Position numbers and translations under genes: made by a program
The notes under the pieces: model-generated
Seen by the model: only the letters and a program-made list of their open reading frames with translations
Databases searched by the model: none
Told to the model about the DNA's origin: nothing
Shown here: positions 43,097 to 51,992 of the stretch, one piece after another
How the letters are laid out: each line of letters opens with the position of its first letter
Position numbering within the stretch: the stretch's first letter is position 1
Assembly (NCBI RefSeq): GCF_000337455.1
Contig: NZ_AOIU01000011.1
Span: 60,399-124,398 of the forward strand
Length of the DNA: 64,000 nt
Reading direction: 5' to 3'
From: Halosimplex carlsbadense 2-9-1
Lineage (GTDB): Archaea; Halobacteriota; Halobacteria; Halobacteriales; Haloarculaceae

Positions 43097-44686
43097 ATGA
43101 CAGCGGCCGCGGATCTCGTGTTCACGAACGCGGAGATTCACACCCTCGCCGACCCGGACGAGCGGGCTGAGGCCCTCGCCGTTCGAGACGGGCGGATCGT
43201 CGCGGTCGGGTCGGCCTTCGACGTGGAACATCTCGCGGGCGTCGAGACGACGGTTCGGGACTGCGAGGGGCGGGTCGTCCTCCCCGGGTTTATCGACGCT
43301 CACACCCACCTGCCGATGGTCGGCCGACGACTGGTCAACGCGGACCTCTCGGCGGCCGGCTCACCCGCCGAGGCGGTCGACCTGCTCGCGGCCCGCGCGG
43401 CCGAACTCGAGGCCGAGGACGGGCCGGATCGCGAGTGGGTGCTGGGCTTTGGCTACGACGAGAGCGCGTGGGCCGACGACCGGTATCTCACCGCTGCGGA
43501 CCTCGACGAGGTGAGTACGGACCGCCCCGTCGCCGCCGTCCGCGAGGACATGCACCTCGGGTCGCTCGATTCGGTCGCACTCGACCGCCTGCGCGGCCGG
43601 ATGCCCGACGCGGACGTGCGCACCCGGGCGGACGAGCCGACGGGCGTCGTCGTCGAGGACGCGCTCGACGCGCTGTGGGAGGCCATCGAACCCGACCGCG
43701 CGGCGATGCGGCGGGCGGTCGACGCCGCCGCGGAGCGGGCCGCGGAACTCGGCGTCGTCGGCGTCCACGACATGGTCCGTCGCTCGGAGGTTCCCGCCGT
43801 CTATCGCGAACTCGACCGCGTGGGCGCGCTCGGCCTCCGGGTCCGGCTGAACTACTGGAGCGACCACCTCGACGCGGTCGCGGAACTCGGCCTCCGGACG
43901 AACCACGGGAGCGACCGCGTCCGCGTCGGCGCGATCAAGACCTACACCGATGGCTCTATCGGCGGCCGCACCGCGAAGCTCTCGGAGCCGTACGCCGACG
44001 CCGAGCGCGCGGAGGCGGACTCGGGAGGCTCCGACCGGGACCCCCGGGGCCAGTGGGTCGTCGACCCCGAGGAACTCGGAGAGCTCGTCACCCGCGCCGA
44101 CGCGGCGGACCTGCAGGTCGCTGTCCACGCCATCGGCGACGAGGCGATCCGCGAGACGCTGGACGCCCTCGAATCAGCCGACGGCGTCCGCCACCGGATC
44201 GAACACGCCGAGGTGCTGACCGACGAGCTGGTCGAACGCATCGCCGGGAGCGACGTGGTCGCGTCGATGCAGCCGAACTTCCTGAAGTGGGCGCGGGCGG
44301 ACGGGCTCTACGCCGCCCGACTCGGCGAGGGGCGACGGCTGGCCTCGAACCGCTTTTCCGACTTGCTCGACGCGGGCGCGGACCTGGCGTTCGGGAGCGA
44401 CTGCATGCCGCTGGACCCCCTGTACGGGATCCAGCAAGCGGTGACTGCCCCCGACGAGCGCCAGCGACTCTCGGTCACCGAGGCGTTGCGGGCGTACACG
44501 AGCGGCGCCGCGTACGCGGGCTTCGACGAGGACCGCCTCGGCACCGTCGAGCCGGGGAAACTCGCCGATCTGGTCGTCCTCGACCGGTCGCCGTGGGACG
44601 CCGATCTCGGCGAGATCGCCGACATCGACGTGCGGGCGACGGTCGTCGGTGGCGAGGTCGTCTTCGACAGAGACGGCGCGCGGTGA
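43097..44686 (+). CDS. YtcJ-like amidohydrolase (Amidohydro_3)
   Basis: A 529-aa metal-dependent hydrolase. It has the N-terminal DAHTHLPM metal site, YTDGSIGGRTAKL (a strong YtcJ hallmark), AVHAIGDEAIRETL, RIEHAEVL and FGSDCMPLDPLYG; the composite domain strands close the chain. Family members deacylate or hydrolyse amide substrates and sometimes indole/formamide compounds; the actual substrate is unknown. It is followed by the MATE exporter in the same direction after 83 nt, and they might be cotranscribed. Confidence 0.88.
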   Translation: MTAAADLVFTNAEIHTLADPDERAEALAVRDGRIVAVGSAFDVEHLAGVETTVRDCEGRVVLPGFIDAHTHLPMVGRRLVNADLSAAGSPAEAVDLLAARAAELEAEDGPDREWVLGFGYDESAWADDRYLTAADLDEVSTDRPVAAVREDMHLGSLDSVALDRLRGRMPDADVRTRADEPTGVVVEDALDALWEAIEPDRAAMRRAVDAAAERAAELGVVGVHDMVRRSEVPAVYRELDRVGALGLRVRLNYWSDHLDAVAELGLRTNHGSDRVRVGAIKTYTDGSIGGRTAKLSEPYADAERAEADSGGSDRDPRGQWVVDPEELGELVTRADAADLQVAVHAIGDEAIRETLDALESADGVRHRIEHAEVLTDELVERIAGSDVVASMQPNFLKWARADGLYAARLGEGRRLASNRFSDLLDAGADLAFGSDCMPLDPLYGIQQAVTAPDERQRLSVTEALRAYTSGAAYAGFDEDRLGTVEPGKLADLVVLDRSPWDADLGEIADIDVRATVVGGEVVFDRDGAR

Positions 44687-44769
44687 GTCACCGTTCGATC
44701 CGCGTCGGCGGCCGGTCCCGCGGTTCCGGTACCCGAAGGTAGACGGGCGGCCGGCCTCTGAACGGCCAC

Positions 44770-46236
44770 ATGGCCGTCCGACGACGGATCCGGGACGCCC
44801 TCTTTCTCTTTCCGGCGCTACTGGACAGACTCGGGATCGCCGACCGCGAGAAGGCGGGCGAGGCGTTCGACCTTGCGCTGCCGGTGATGGTCACGGGAGC
44901 GCTGCGCGTGCTCCTGCGCGTCGCCGACTTCCTGATGGTCGGGATCGCGCTGGGCGACGCCGCCATCGCCGGCCTCGAACTCGGCTTCCAGTACTACTTC
45001 ATCGGCTTCGGCCTCTCGCTCGCGGTCTCCTCGGGGACGATCAGCGTCGTCTCCCGACTGCAAGGCGCCGACCGGCCCGACCGGGCGGACCTGGCGGTCA
45101 AGCAGTCGCTGTGGCTGGCGCTCGCGATATCGCTCCCGTTGACGGCGGTCGCGTGGGTGTACGCCGAGCCGCTGGTCGGGCTGTTGACGGGCGACGAGGC
45201 GGCGATCCGGTACGGCGCGACCTACCTCTCGATCGTCATGCTGTCGATGGCGCCGCGGTTCTGGTCGATGGTCGCCTCGCGGGCGCTGGCGGGCAGCGCC
45301 GACACCCGGACGCCGATGTACGTCCGGCTGACGACGCTGCCGACGAACGTCGCCCTCAACGCCGCGCTCATCTTCGGGCTCGGCGCCGCGCCGGAACTGG
45401 GCATCGCGGGCGCGGCCATCGGCACCGCCGCCGCCAACACGCTCGCCGCCGCGGTCTTCTTCGTGCTGTTGGTCTCGGGGCGCTACGCCGTGACGCTCGA
45501 GTTCTCCGGGCGCCAGCTCGACCTGGGGCTCGTCCGCGAGATCCTGCGCGTCGGCGTCCCGCTGTCGGGGATGCGCCTGCTGCAGACGTTCGGCCGGTTC
45601 CCGTTCCTGTTCATCCTCGGCCAGCTCGGCGTCGGCGCGGTCGCCGCCTACGCCATCGGGCGCCGCGTCATCCTCCTGGCGCTGATGCCCGCGTGGGGCT
45701 ACTCGACGGCGGCGTCGACGCTCGTCGGCCAGTACGTCGGGTCGGGCGACGACGAGAACGCCGCCGCCTACGGCTGGCAGACGCTCCGGATCGCCCTCGC
45801 CACGCAACTGATCATCGCCGTGGCGCTCGTCGTCGCGGCCCGACCGGTCGCCGCCGCCTTCGGCACCGACGAGATCGACCTGACGGTCCAGTTCATCCGG
45901 GTGTTCGGTCTCGCGGTCGCCGGCTTCTCGATATCGCGGACGATGCGCGGCAGCCTCCGGGGCGCCGGCGACACGCGCTGGCCGCTGTACGGGACGATCC
46001 TCGGAACCTACGTCGTCCGGCTCCCCATCGCGTCGCTGGCGCTCCCCGCGGGGTTCGCCGTCACCGTCCTCGGCGTGTCGGTCCCGTTCGGGGCGGGCAT
46101 GGGCTACACGGCGGTGTTCGTCGCTATCGTCGCCGACTTCTACGTGAAGGCGGCGGTCAACACCGGTCGCTTCCGGTCGGGCAAGTGGCGCGAGGTCGCC
46201 CGCGCCTCGGGCGTCGGCGCCGGAGCCGACGACTGA
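44770..46236 (+). CDS. MATE family efflux transporter
   Basis: A 488-aa inner-membrane multidrug/toxin antiporter with twelve hydrophobic helices in two homologous halves; the second half begins about residue 258 (REILRVGVPLSGMRLLQ). Conserved MATE sequences include GYSTAASTLVGQYVGSGD (about 319-336) and the late MRGSLRGAGDTRWPLYGT. This matches the NorM/DinF superfamily, more precisely the archaeal PfMATE-like branch, which is H+- or Na+-coupled. Substrate unknown. Confidence 0.92.
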   Translation: MAVRRRIRDALFLFPALLDRLGIADREKAGEAFDLALPVMVTGALRVLLRVADFLMVGIALGDAAIAGLELGFQYYFIGFGLSLAVSSGTISVVSRLQGADRPDRADLAVKQSLWLALAISLPLTAVAWVYAEPLVGLLTGDEAAIRYGATYLSIVMLSMAPRFWSMVASRALAGSADTRTPMYVRLTTLPTNVALNAALIFGLGAAPELGIAGAAIGTAAANTLAAAVFFVLLVSGRYAVTLEFSGRQLDLGLVREILRVGVPLSGMRLLQTFGRFPFLFILGQLGVGAVAAYAIGRRVILLALMPAWGYSTAASTLVGQYVGSGDDENAAAYGWQTLRIALATQLIIAVALVVAARPVAAAFGTDEIDLTVQFIRVFGLAVAGFSISRTMRGSLRGAGDTRWPLYGTILGTYVVRLPIASLALPAGFAVTVLGVSVPFGAGMGYTAVFVAIVADFYVKAAVNTGRFRSGKWREVARASGVGAGADD

Positions 46237-46281
46237 CTACACGCGGCCCGGACTTCACCGCGGATCAGTCCTCGCTGTGAG

Positions 46282-47805
46282 TCAGTCTCCGTCGCGAACC
46301 CGTTCGTACAGCGCTGTCCCGCCGATCGCGGCCAGCGCCGCGCCGACGCCGAAGCCCGCACCGTCGCCGGCGGTCGTCTCCTCTGGCTCCGTCCTCGTCG
46401 GCATCGCCTCGTCGGTGGGGGCAGGTGTCGCGGTCGCAGTCGCGGTCGCCGTCGGCGACGGGGTGGGCGAGGGCGTCGGCGTCCGGGACGGTGTCGCGGT
46501 CGCCGTCGACGACGGGGCGTCCGTCGACGGCGCCGTCGCCGTGACCTGCGGGGCGTCGTCGCCGCCGAGTTTGACGAGCCACGCCTCGCTCCGCGGGTCC
46601 GCGCCCTCGGACTGGTACTGCGTGATGCCCGCGAGGGCGACCCCGCCGTCGGCGGTCCCGGTCACGTCGCGGACGTTGTTCGTCGCGCCGACCGAGACCG
46701 TTCTGCTCCAGTTCGCTTCGAGCCCGTCGCCGAGTTCGCCGACCACGCCGACCCCTGTCTGTGCGCCCGCCGACTCGCCGCCCTGGCCCGCGACGACGGT
46801 CCCGTCCGCGGTGTCCGCGACGGCCGAAAACCGCGTCGCGGGCTCGGGGGACAGCCGCCGGGTCGCTCGCTGACTCCCCGAGCCGTCGACCGAGAGGACC
46901 CACCCGTCGAACGTGTCCAGGGAGCGACTGGCCGCGAACCCCGCCGCGACGTACCCGTCGCCGGCGGGGGCGATATCGACTAGCTGGTTCTGCGCGAGCG
47001 CGGCGTCCTCCGTCGGCGCCGTGAACGCTTCGCGCCACTGCACCTCGTCGTTCGCGCCCGCGCGGAAGACGACCGACCGGATCGTCGCCTGGCCGCCCGA
47101 GGAGTCCTGAATCGCGGCGGTCCCCACGTAGCCGTCGCCGTCGGGCACGACGCTCAGAATCTCCGACTGGCGGTCGGTGAACAGCCGCGTCCGCGAGCGC
47201 TCCTCGCCCTCCGGCCCGACCCTGACGACGAGCCCGCTCGCGGACCCGCTCCGCACGTCGGTTCCGGCGATCACGTAGCCGTCGGCCGACGCGATCACGT
47301 CGCGAGCGAGTAGCCCCCCGTCCCCGCCGCTGTCGCTCTCGTAGGTTCGCCACCACTGGACGTCCCCGTCGGGGCCCGTTCGGACGAACGCCACCGTCCC
47401 CGACCGCGTGGCCATCCCCAGCAGCGCGTACCCGTCGCCGTCGACGGCGGGGACGTGCTCCTGAAAGGTGGGGCGACGCTGGCTCTCCGCGTTCGCGATC
47501 GTCGCCATCCACTCCCCATCCCCGCTCGTCGCGTCGGCGCCGAACAACCAGCCTGGGATCCCCGTCGGCTGGGCCCCGGACTGGCCCAGAACCACGAGCC
47601 CGTCGTCGCCCTCGACGACCGACGTCGCGCCGTTGTACGTGGCGTTCGAGTAGGTCCGGTTCCAGCGGAGCGGCAACTCCCCGACCGCGTCGGCGCCGCT
47701 CACACCGTCACCTCGGGAGGCCCCCGCGACCCCACCGAGGACCGCGCCGGACGCCACCGTCCCGGCACCGGCCAACAACCGCCGTCTCGAGAGACCGTCT
47801 GTCAT
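46282..47805 (-). CDS. Tat-exported repeat-rich surface protein, AGF variant of PGF-CTERM
   Basis: A 507-aa protein. The Tat signal SRRRLLAGAG is at residues 5-14. Residues 45-400 contain about seven beta-rich repeats built on 'DGYVxAGxxx..WxxxVDxxG', like a beta-propeller (delta-60-type repeats). A Thr/Pro/Ala-rich linker (SPTATATATATP) comes before the C-terminal hydrophobic anchor. The sorting motif reads AGFGVGAALAAIGG, with AGF in place of the usual PGF tripeptide. The ATG has a GGTTTATC box about 30 nt upstream. It is a paralogue of the gene at 48064-49599. Confidence 0.8.
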   Translation of the reverse strand: MTDGLSRRRLLAGAGTVASGAVLGGVAGASRGDGVSGADAVGELPLRWNRTYSNATYNGATSVVEGDDGLVVLGQSGAQPTGIPGWLFGADATSGDGEWMATIANAESQRRPTFQEHVPAVDGDGYALLGMATRSGTVAFVRTGPDGDVQWWRTYESDSGGDGGLLARDVIASADGYVIAGTDVRSGSASGLVVRVGPEGEERSRTRLFTDRQSEILSVVPDGDGYVGTAAIQDSSGGQATIRSVVFRAGANDEVQWREAFTAPTEDAALAQNQLVDIAPAGDGYVAAGFAASRSLDTFDGWVLSVDGSGSQRATRRLSPEPATRFSAVADTADGTVVAGQGGESAGAQTGVGVVGELGDGLEANWSRTVSVGATNNVRDVTGTADGGVALAGITQYQSEGADPRSEAWLVKLGGDDAPQVTATAPSTDAPSSTATATPSRTPTPSPTPSPTATATATATPAPTDEAMPTRTEPEETTAGDGAGFGVGAALAAIGGTALYERVRDGD

Positions 47806-47831
47806 ACGGCCGTCAGTAACCGCGGCGTCCT

Positions 47832-47839
47832 GATAAACC
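47832..47839 (-). promoter_or_regulatory. TATA-like box for the AGF-variant surface protein
   Basis: Sense GGTTTATC, centred 30 nt before the ATG at 47805. Confidence 0.5.
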
Positions 47840-47922
47840 GCCCACATTCGGACGCGGCGGCCGTACGTTCGTGGCAGTCCGGAGCGGCCCCCAGCGGACG
47901 GTTCGCTCGGGCGGGAACGGGG

Positions 47923-47930
47923 CCTTTAGG
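47923..47930 (+). promoter_or_regulatory. TATA-like box for the 28-aa microprotein
   Basis: CCTTTAGG centred 28 nt before the ATG at 47955. The box and its spacing match those of hmgA and the K+ channel gene. Confidence 0.55.
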
Positions 47931-47954
47931 TCGCTGGCTGCGGAACCGCCGAGT

Positions 47955-48041
47955 ATGAGCTACGGGACGAAGTTCACGCTCGGAACGATCGGCATCGCTG
48001 CACTGCTCGCGCTCGCGCTCGTCGTCGTCTTCCTGTCGTAG
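47955..48041 (+). CDS. 28-aa single-pass membrane microprotein
   Basis: A complete tiny gene: ATG, 28 codons, TAG. The peptide is a polar head MSYGTKFTLGT followed by one hydrophobic helix (IGIAALLALALVVVFLS, about residues 12-28). Support comes from a well-placed CCTTTAGG box at -28 and from its isolation between two divergent or convergent surface-protein genes, where no larger frame competes. The function is unknown; such peptides often act as small subunits or regulators of membrane complexes. It ends 22 nt before the stop of the convergent gene at 48064. Confidence 0.6.
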   Translation: MSYGTKFTLGTIGIAALLALALVVVFLS

Positions 48042-48063
48042 GTGGCACTCGGCCGCGACGGGG

Positions 48064-49599
48064 TCACCCCTCGTCGCTCGACCCACCTCGAAACCGGGCC
48101 AGCAGCGCGCTCCCGCCCAGCGCCGCTAGCGTCCCGGCGATGCCGAATCCGGGACCGTCGGCGGAGGCGGTGGCTGACCGGCTCTCCGGCGCCGGTCCGG
48201 TCGTGGCGGCCGGTGGTGCGGTCCCGGTCGGTTCGGACGTCGCGGTTTCGGTCGCCGTCTCCCGAGGAGTCGCCGTGGGCGTCGGGGTCAGTGTCGGCCA
48301 GGGCGTCGAGGCCTCCGTCTCTGTAGGCGTCGGCGTCGCGGTTTCGGCCGGGTCGCCGCCGAGTTTCGCCGCGATCGGATACGACCAGCCGTTGGCGTCG
48401 AGATGGTTGCCGACGACTGCGAGCCCGCCGTCGGTTGTCGCCGCGGCGTCGGTGACCACGGACGGCTGACCGAACGGGTCTATCAGCTCCCACTCCGACG
48501 AGAGCGACGCGTCGACGCCGCGGAGCCAGGCGTATCCGACCTCCGCGTCACCGGTCGGGAAGGTCGAACCCGCGAGGACGTACCCGTCGCCGTGGGGGAC
48601 GACCGCGACGAACTCGCCGGCACCGTCACCACCGGGTCGGCGAAGCGCGCTGTACAGTCGGTCGCCCCCAGCGTCGGTCGAGAATGCCCACGCCCGCCCC
48701 GTCGCGTCCTCGTCGGCGGGCGAAACGAACCCTGCAAACAGGTATCCGTTCGCCGTCTCGGCCACGTCCTCGATGAAGTGGAAGTCGCTCGCGTCGCCGG
48801 CCGACCGCTGCCGGTAGAGCCGGGACCACTGCGGTTCGCCGTCGGCGCCGACCTTCGCCACCCAGCCGTCCTGTCGGCTGGCGTCCCGCTCCGACCCCCG
48901 GCGCGCGCCGCCGTAGACGAGATACGCGCCGTCGCCGGTCCGCTGGACGCCGTACGCGTAGGTCGCGAAGTGTTCGTCGAGTCGCCGTTCCCAGCGGATC
49001 GTCCCCTCGGCGTCGACGGCCACCACCCAGGTGTTCGGGTTGTCGATGTCGACCGAGAACCCGACGAGGACCGCACCGCCGTCGGCCCCCGGCGCGAGGT
49101 CCCGCGCTTCGAACATGTCGAACGGGGGCTCGTACGCCCGGCGCCACTCGATGTCGCCCTCGGCGGTCATCCTGAGAGCCGTCGGCTCGGCCGTTGCGTC
49201 GTCGGCGTCCGGGTCCGCCGTGTACCGACCGAGGAACAGCCGACCGCCGTCCCCCGCTGGTACGGACGCCTGCGTCAGGAACTGCCCCTCGACGTAGGCG
49301 GTCGCCCCGCCGCGGTCCGTCCCGCGGACCGCGTCGGTCCCGAACTGCCAGGGGTCCGTGTCGTCGTAGTCGTCCCCGGAAAACCCCCCGATTCGAACGC
49401 GGCCCTCGGCCGCTTGCACCGACACCGGCCTGGTCACCCCGTCGTCGTTCTCCACGAGCGCCTGCCACCGAACCGGCGGGGCTCCCGCCTGGTCTCCCCG
49501 GTCGACCGCCGACTGAGCGCCAGCTTTCGTCGCGATTCCCCCCGACAGCGCGGCGCCCCCTGCCAGCAGGACGCCCCGTCGCGAAACGTCGTCGACCAT
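48064..49599 (-). CDS. Tat-exported repeat-rich surface protein with PGF-CTERM anchor
   Basis: A 511-aa protein. Tat signal SRRGVLLAGGAALSGG at residues 6-21. The ectodomain (about 40-410) has beta-propeller-like repeats of the type 'GDGAYLVYGG' / 'ETANGYLFAGF' / 'HGDGYVLAGS', with Trp at intervals. A Thr/Pro/Glu linker (TPTPTETEASTPWPT) precedes the C-terminal PGFGIAGTLAALGG hydrophobic anchor and Arg, a PGF-CTERM signal for archaeosortase A. It is a paralogue of the gene at 46282. A CGTTTAAAT box lies about 30 nt before the ATG. Confidence 0.82.
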   Translation of the reverse strand: MVDDVSRRGVLLAGGAALSGGIATKAGAQSAVDRGDQAGAPPVRWQALVENDDGVTRPVSVQAAEGRVRIGGFSGDDYDDTDPWQFGTDAVRGTDRGGATAYVEGQFLTQASVPAGDGGRLFLGRYTADPDADDATAEPTALRMTAEGDIEWRRAYEPPFDMFEARDLAPGADGGAVLVGFSVDIDNPNTWVVAVDAEGTIRWERRLDEHFATYAYGVQRTGDGAYLVYGGARRGSERDASRQDGWVAKVGADGEPQWSRLYRQRSAGDASDFHFIEDVAETANGYLFAGFVSPADEDATGRAWAFSTDAGGDRLYSALRRPGGDGAGEFVAVVPHGDGYVLAGSTFPTGDAEVGYAWLRGVDASLSSEWELIDPFGQPSVVTDAAATTDGGLAVVGNHLDANGWSYPIAAKLGGDPAETATPTPTETEASTPWPTLTPTPTATPRETATETATSEPTGTAPPAATTGPAPESRSATASADGPGFGIAGTLAALGGSALLARFRGGSSDEG

Positions 49600-49700
49600 A
49601 CGGTCGGGCTTGGCCCCGTCATCCGATTTAAACGTTCGCGGCGCGGGACGGTGCGGTCGCGTCGTTCGACCGGGCGACCGGGTCGCCGGGAACCGATGGG

Positions 49701-49708
49701 GTTTAGCC
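49701..49708 (+). promoter_or_regulatory. TATA-like box upstream of a short ORF and the gene at 49805
   Basis: GTTTAGCC, centred 27 nt before an ATG at 49731, and about 100 nt before the ATG at 49805. It argues that the transcript starts at the short ORF. Confidence 0.5.
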
Positions 49709-49730
49709 CGGACGGGCCCTGTCGACAGGT

Positions 49731-49805
49731 ATGATCACTTCGCCGAGCGCCGTGGCGGTCCGCTCCGGTCCGGCCGCCACGTCGCACGAGGGAGCGCGCC
49801 GGTGA
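49731..49805 (+). CDS. Possible 24-codon leaderless upstream ORF
   Basis: ATG at the expected transcription start, then 23 more codons, ending in TGA at 49803-49805. The TGA shares its A with the ATG of the next gene (TGATG). The peptide MITSPSAVAVRSGPAATSHE... has no recognised features. It would permit leaderless initiation and reinitiation on the main gene. It could instead be an untranslated leader; composition does not decide. Confidence 0.35.
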   Translation: MITSPSAVAVRSGPAATSHEGARR

Positions 49806-50590
49806 TGTTCACCGAACGCGACCTCTCGCCGGACATCGCCGCCGTCCGCGACGAGCACGCGCCCGACGCGCTCGTACTCGACTGCGCACGTGACTTCGAG
49901 ACGCTCCCCGCCGCCCAGGCGGAGGACCTGGCGCTGGTCACCGACGCGCTCGACCTCCAGTCGTTCCCCGACGAGTGGCTGCCGACCGACGCGCCCGAGT
50001 TGCTCCGACGGTACGCGAGCGACGAGTTGACCGTCGGCGCGCCCGGCGACGGCGGCGTCGCCTGGACCCGCCAGACCGACCCACCGGTCGTCCTCGTCAA
50101 GCCTCGCCTGGAGGGGTCGCCCGACGCGTTCGTCGACTTCCTGGTCGCCGAGGCGCTCGTCCAGGTCGGCCTCGACCGGCCGGAGCATTTCCTCGGTTTC
50201 TTCGGCGAGCGCTACCCCGACCTCGCCGCGGCCGGCGAACGGCGACTCGACCCGACGGCCACCTACCAGCTCGCCGCGGCGCTGTACGACGCCTATCTGG
50301 GTCTCCACACGCGCGCGGTGTTCGCTGACTGGGACGGCGACCATCCCGACCTCTTCGACGCGTGGGCCGACGCCGGCGAACGGCTCGAACCGCGTCTGGC
50401 CGACCTCTCGACGGAACTGGCCCGCGGCGAGACCGGCTTCGGCGACGCCGCCGAGCTGGCCTGCGCCGCGATAAAACACGGCCAGGAGCCCCCGACTCCC
50501 TTCGGCGCGCTCGACACCGAGGCCTACCGCGAGTACGGCGCCGACTACGCCGTTCAGTGGGCCGAGAAGACGTTCGACCGGCTGGACTGA
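49805..50590 (+). CDS. Conserved haloarchaeal protein of unknown function
   Basis: A 261-aa soluble acidic protein. No domain is recognised. The N-terminal half is mixed alpha/beta (ERDLSPDIAAVRDEHAPDALVLDCARDFETLP) and the C-terminal half mainly helical (EALVQVGLDRPEHFLGFFGERYPDL, then AAALYDAYLGLHTRAVFADWD). It contains few Cys and no transmembrane segment. GTG 49802 precedes the ATG in frame; the ATG is the likelier start. See the upstream short ORF for its possible translation control. Confidence 0.75.
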   Translation: MFTERDLSPDIAAVRDEHAPDALVLDCARDFETLPAAQAEDLALVTDALDLQSFPDEWLPTDAPELLRRYASDELTVGAPGDGGVAWTRQTDPPVVLVKPRLEGSPDAFVDFLVAEALVQVGLDRPEHFLGFFGERYPDLAAAGERRLDPTATYQLAAALYDAYLGLHTRAVFADWDGDHPDLFDAWADAGERLEPRLADLSTELARGETGFGDAAELACAAIKHGQEPPTPFGALDTEAYREYGADYAVQWAEKTFDRLD

Positions 50591-50748
50591 CCGCCCGCGG
50601 TCCGCCGTCCTCGAACAGCCGCCGTTTCGTGTGGAACTACCGGTCGAGGGCCGACGAACCGAAACCGCAGGATGGCGCCCGTGTGACGAGCGTCTGACGG
50701 GGCGGAGTGAAAGTGAAATCCGTGCCAGCGAATCGCAAGACGTGAGCG

Positions 50749-50822
50749 GGGTTCGACTCGAAACGAGGGGGTTCGTCGAAAATCCCGGGATAGCGCCGGT
50801 TTGAGCTGAAACGAAGGGGTTG
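50749..50822 (-). repeat. Second site of the dispersed repeat, two units 48 bp apart
   Basis: The block 50749-50775 (reverse complement) equals 5310-5336 with one mismatch. A more diverged unit lies at 50798-50821 (19 of 24 positions shared). The region 50591-50846 otherwise holds no gene. Confidence 0.65.
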
Positions 50823-50846
50823 CCGATCTGGTGTCGAAAGGGAGGT

Positions 50847-51911
50847 TCAGTCGCCGGCCGACTTCTTGCCGGTGTCCTGCAGGTCGGCGCCGCCGACCGA
50901 CGAGCGCAGGGCGTCCATCCCGTCGTCGCGGTCGACGCCGAAGTTGTCCTGATACAGCGCCTCGACGCGGTCCATCTCCTCGTCGGAGAGCGGCGGGACC
51001 TCGGCGGCGCCGGCCCACTCGTCGATGTCGTCGGTGGTGCGGAACGTGGGGGTGACCGTCGCCACCTCGTCGTGGCCGAGCAGCCAGCGGATCGACGCTT
51101 GGGCCATCGTCCGCGTGCCCTCGACGCCCTCGGGGTCTTCGAGGAACCGCAGCGCCTCGACCTTCTCCCAGCCCGCCTCGTACCACTCCTCGGGCCGGTG
51201 GGCGCGGTGGTCGCCCTCGCCGAGTTCCGTCTCGGGGGTGACCTGCTCGTTGAGCAGTCCCGAGGAGTGGGGCACCCGCGGGATGACGCTCGTCTCGGCG
51301 TCCAGTTCGCGGATGGTTTCGAGGGTGTGGCGGCCGGGCGTCTGCTCGAAGACGTTGAACACCAGTTGCACGGCGTCGAAGCCCTCCTCGACGGCGTTCT
51401 CCGCTTCGGCCAGCCAGCCGATCGAGGGGCCCAGCGCCCACCCCACGGAGTCGACGCGGCCCGACTCCTGCAGGGCGTCGAGGGTCTCCAGCACGTCCGC
51501 GTCGACCTCGTCGACGTTGGCGTTGTGGAGCATCAGGTGGTCGACGTACTCCATGTCGAGCCTGTCGAGCGAGCGGTCGAGCGCCGTCTCGACCCACTCG
51601 GGGTCGACGCGCTTGGGGAGTTCGCCGTGGCCGGCCTGGGGGTTGTTGTAGAAGTCGTAGCCGACCTTCGTGGAGATGGTGACCTCGTCGCGGTACTCGC
51701 CGAGCGCTTCGCCGACGAGTTCCTCGCTGTCGCCGTGGCCGTACACGTCGCCGGTGTCGAAGTAGGTGACGCCGCGGTCGACGGCGTGATGAAGCATGTC
51801 GACGGCCTGCTCGCGCGTGCGGTCGCCCCACCAGTCCGTCCCGACGACCCACGCACCGAAACCGACCTCGCTGACTTCGACGCCCGAATCGCCGAGTTCG
51901 CGCTGGTTCAT
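50847..51911 (-). CDS. Aldo/keto reductase
   Basis: A 354-aa NADPH-dependent oxidoreductase with a TIM-barrel. The catalytic tetrad is visible: D in TYFDTGDVYG, Y in the same segment, K in STKVGYDF (about residue 82) and H in MLHNAN (about residue 128). The C-terminal RWLLGHDEVATVTPTFRTTDDIDEW helps bind NADPH. The haloarchaeal substrate is unknown. The ATG has a GGCTAAGTG box 27 nt upstream, so it is probably leaderless. It is convergent with the gene at 49805. Confidence 0.93.
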   Translation of the reverse strand: MNQRELGDSGVEVSEVGFGAWVVGTDWWGDRTREQAVDMLHHAVDRGVTYFDTGDVYGHGDSEELVGEALGEYRDEVTISTKVGYDFYNNPQAGHGELPKRVDPEWVETALDRSLDRLDMEYVDHLMLHNANVDEVDADVLETLDALQESGRVDSVGWALGPSIGWLAEAENAVEEGFDAVQLVFNVFEQTPGRHTLETIRELDAETSVIPRVPHSSGLLNEQVTPETELGEGDHRAHRPEEWYEAGWEKVEALRFLEDPEGVEGTRTMAQASIRWLLGHDEVATVTPTFRTTDDIDEWAGAAEVPPLSDEEMDRVEALYQDNFGVDRDDGMDALRSSVGGADLQDTGKKSAGD

Positions 51912-51992
51912 ACCCGCGGATTGGGCGTCGTTGCACTTAGCCGCCGCGGTTGCGTGCCGGGCGACCGGTCGCCCGGCGCCCCGGCCGCCGGG

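Noticed and set aside
47955-48041. Reading the microprotein frame as part of the upstream or downstream surface gene
   Set aside because: Both neighbours are on the minus strand and convergent or divergent to it; the frame has its own promoter and stop.
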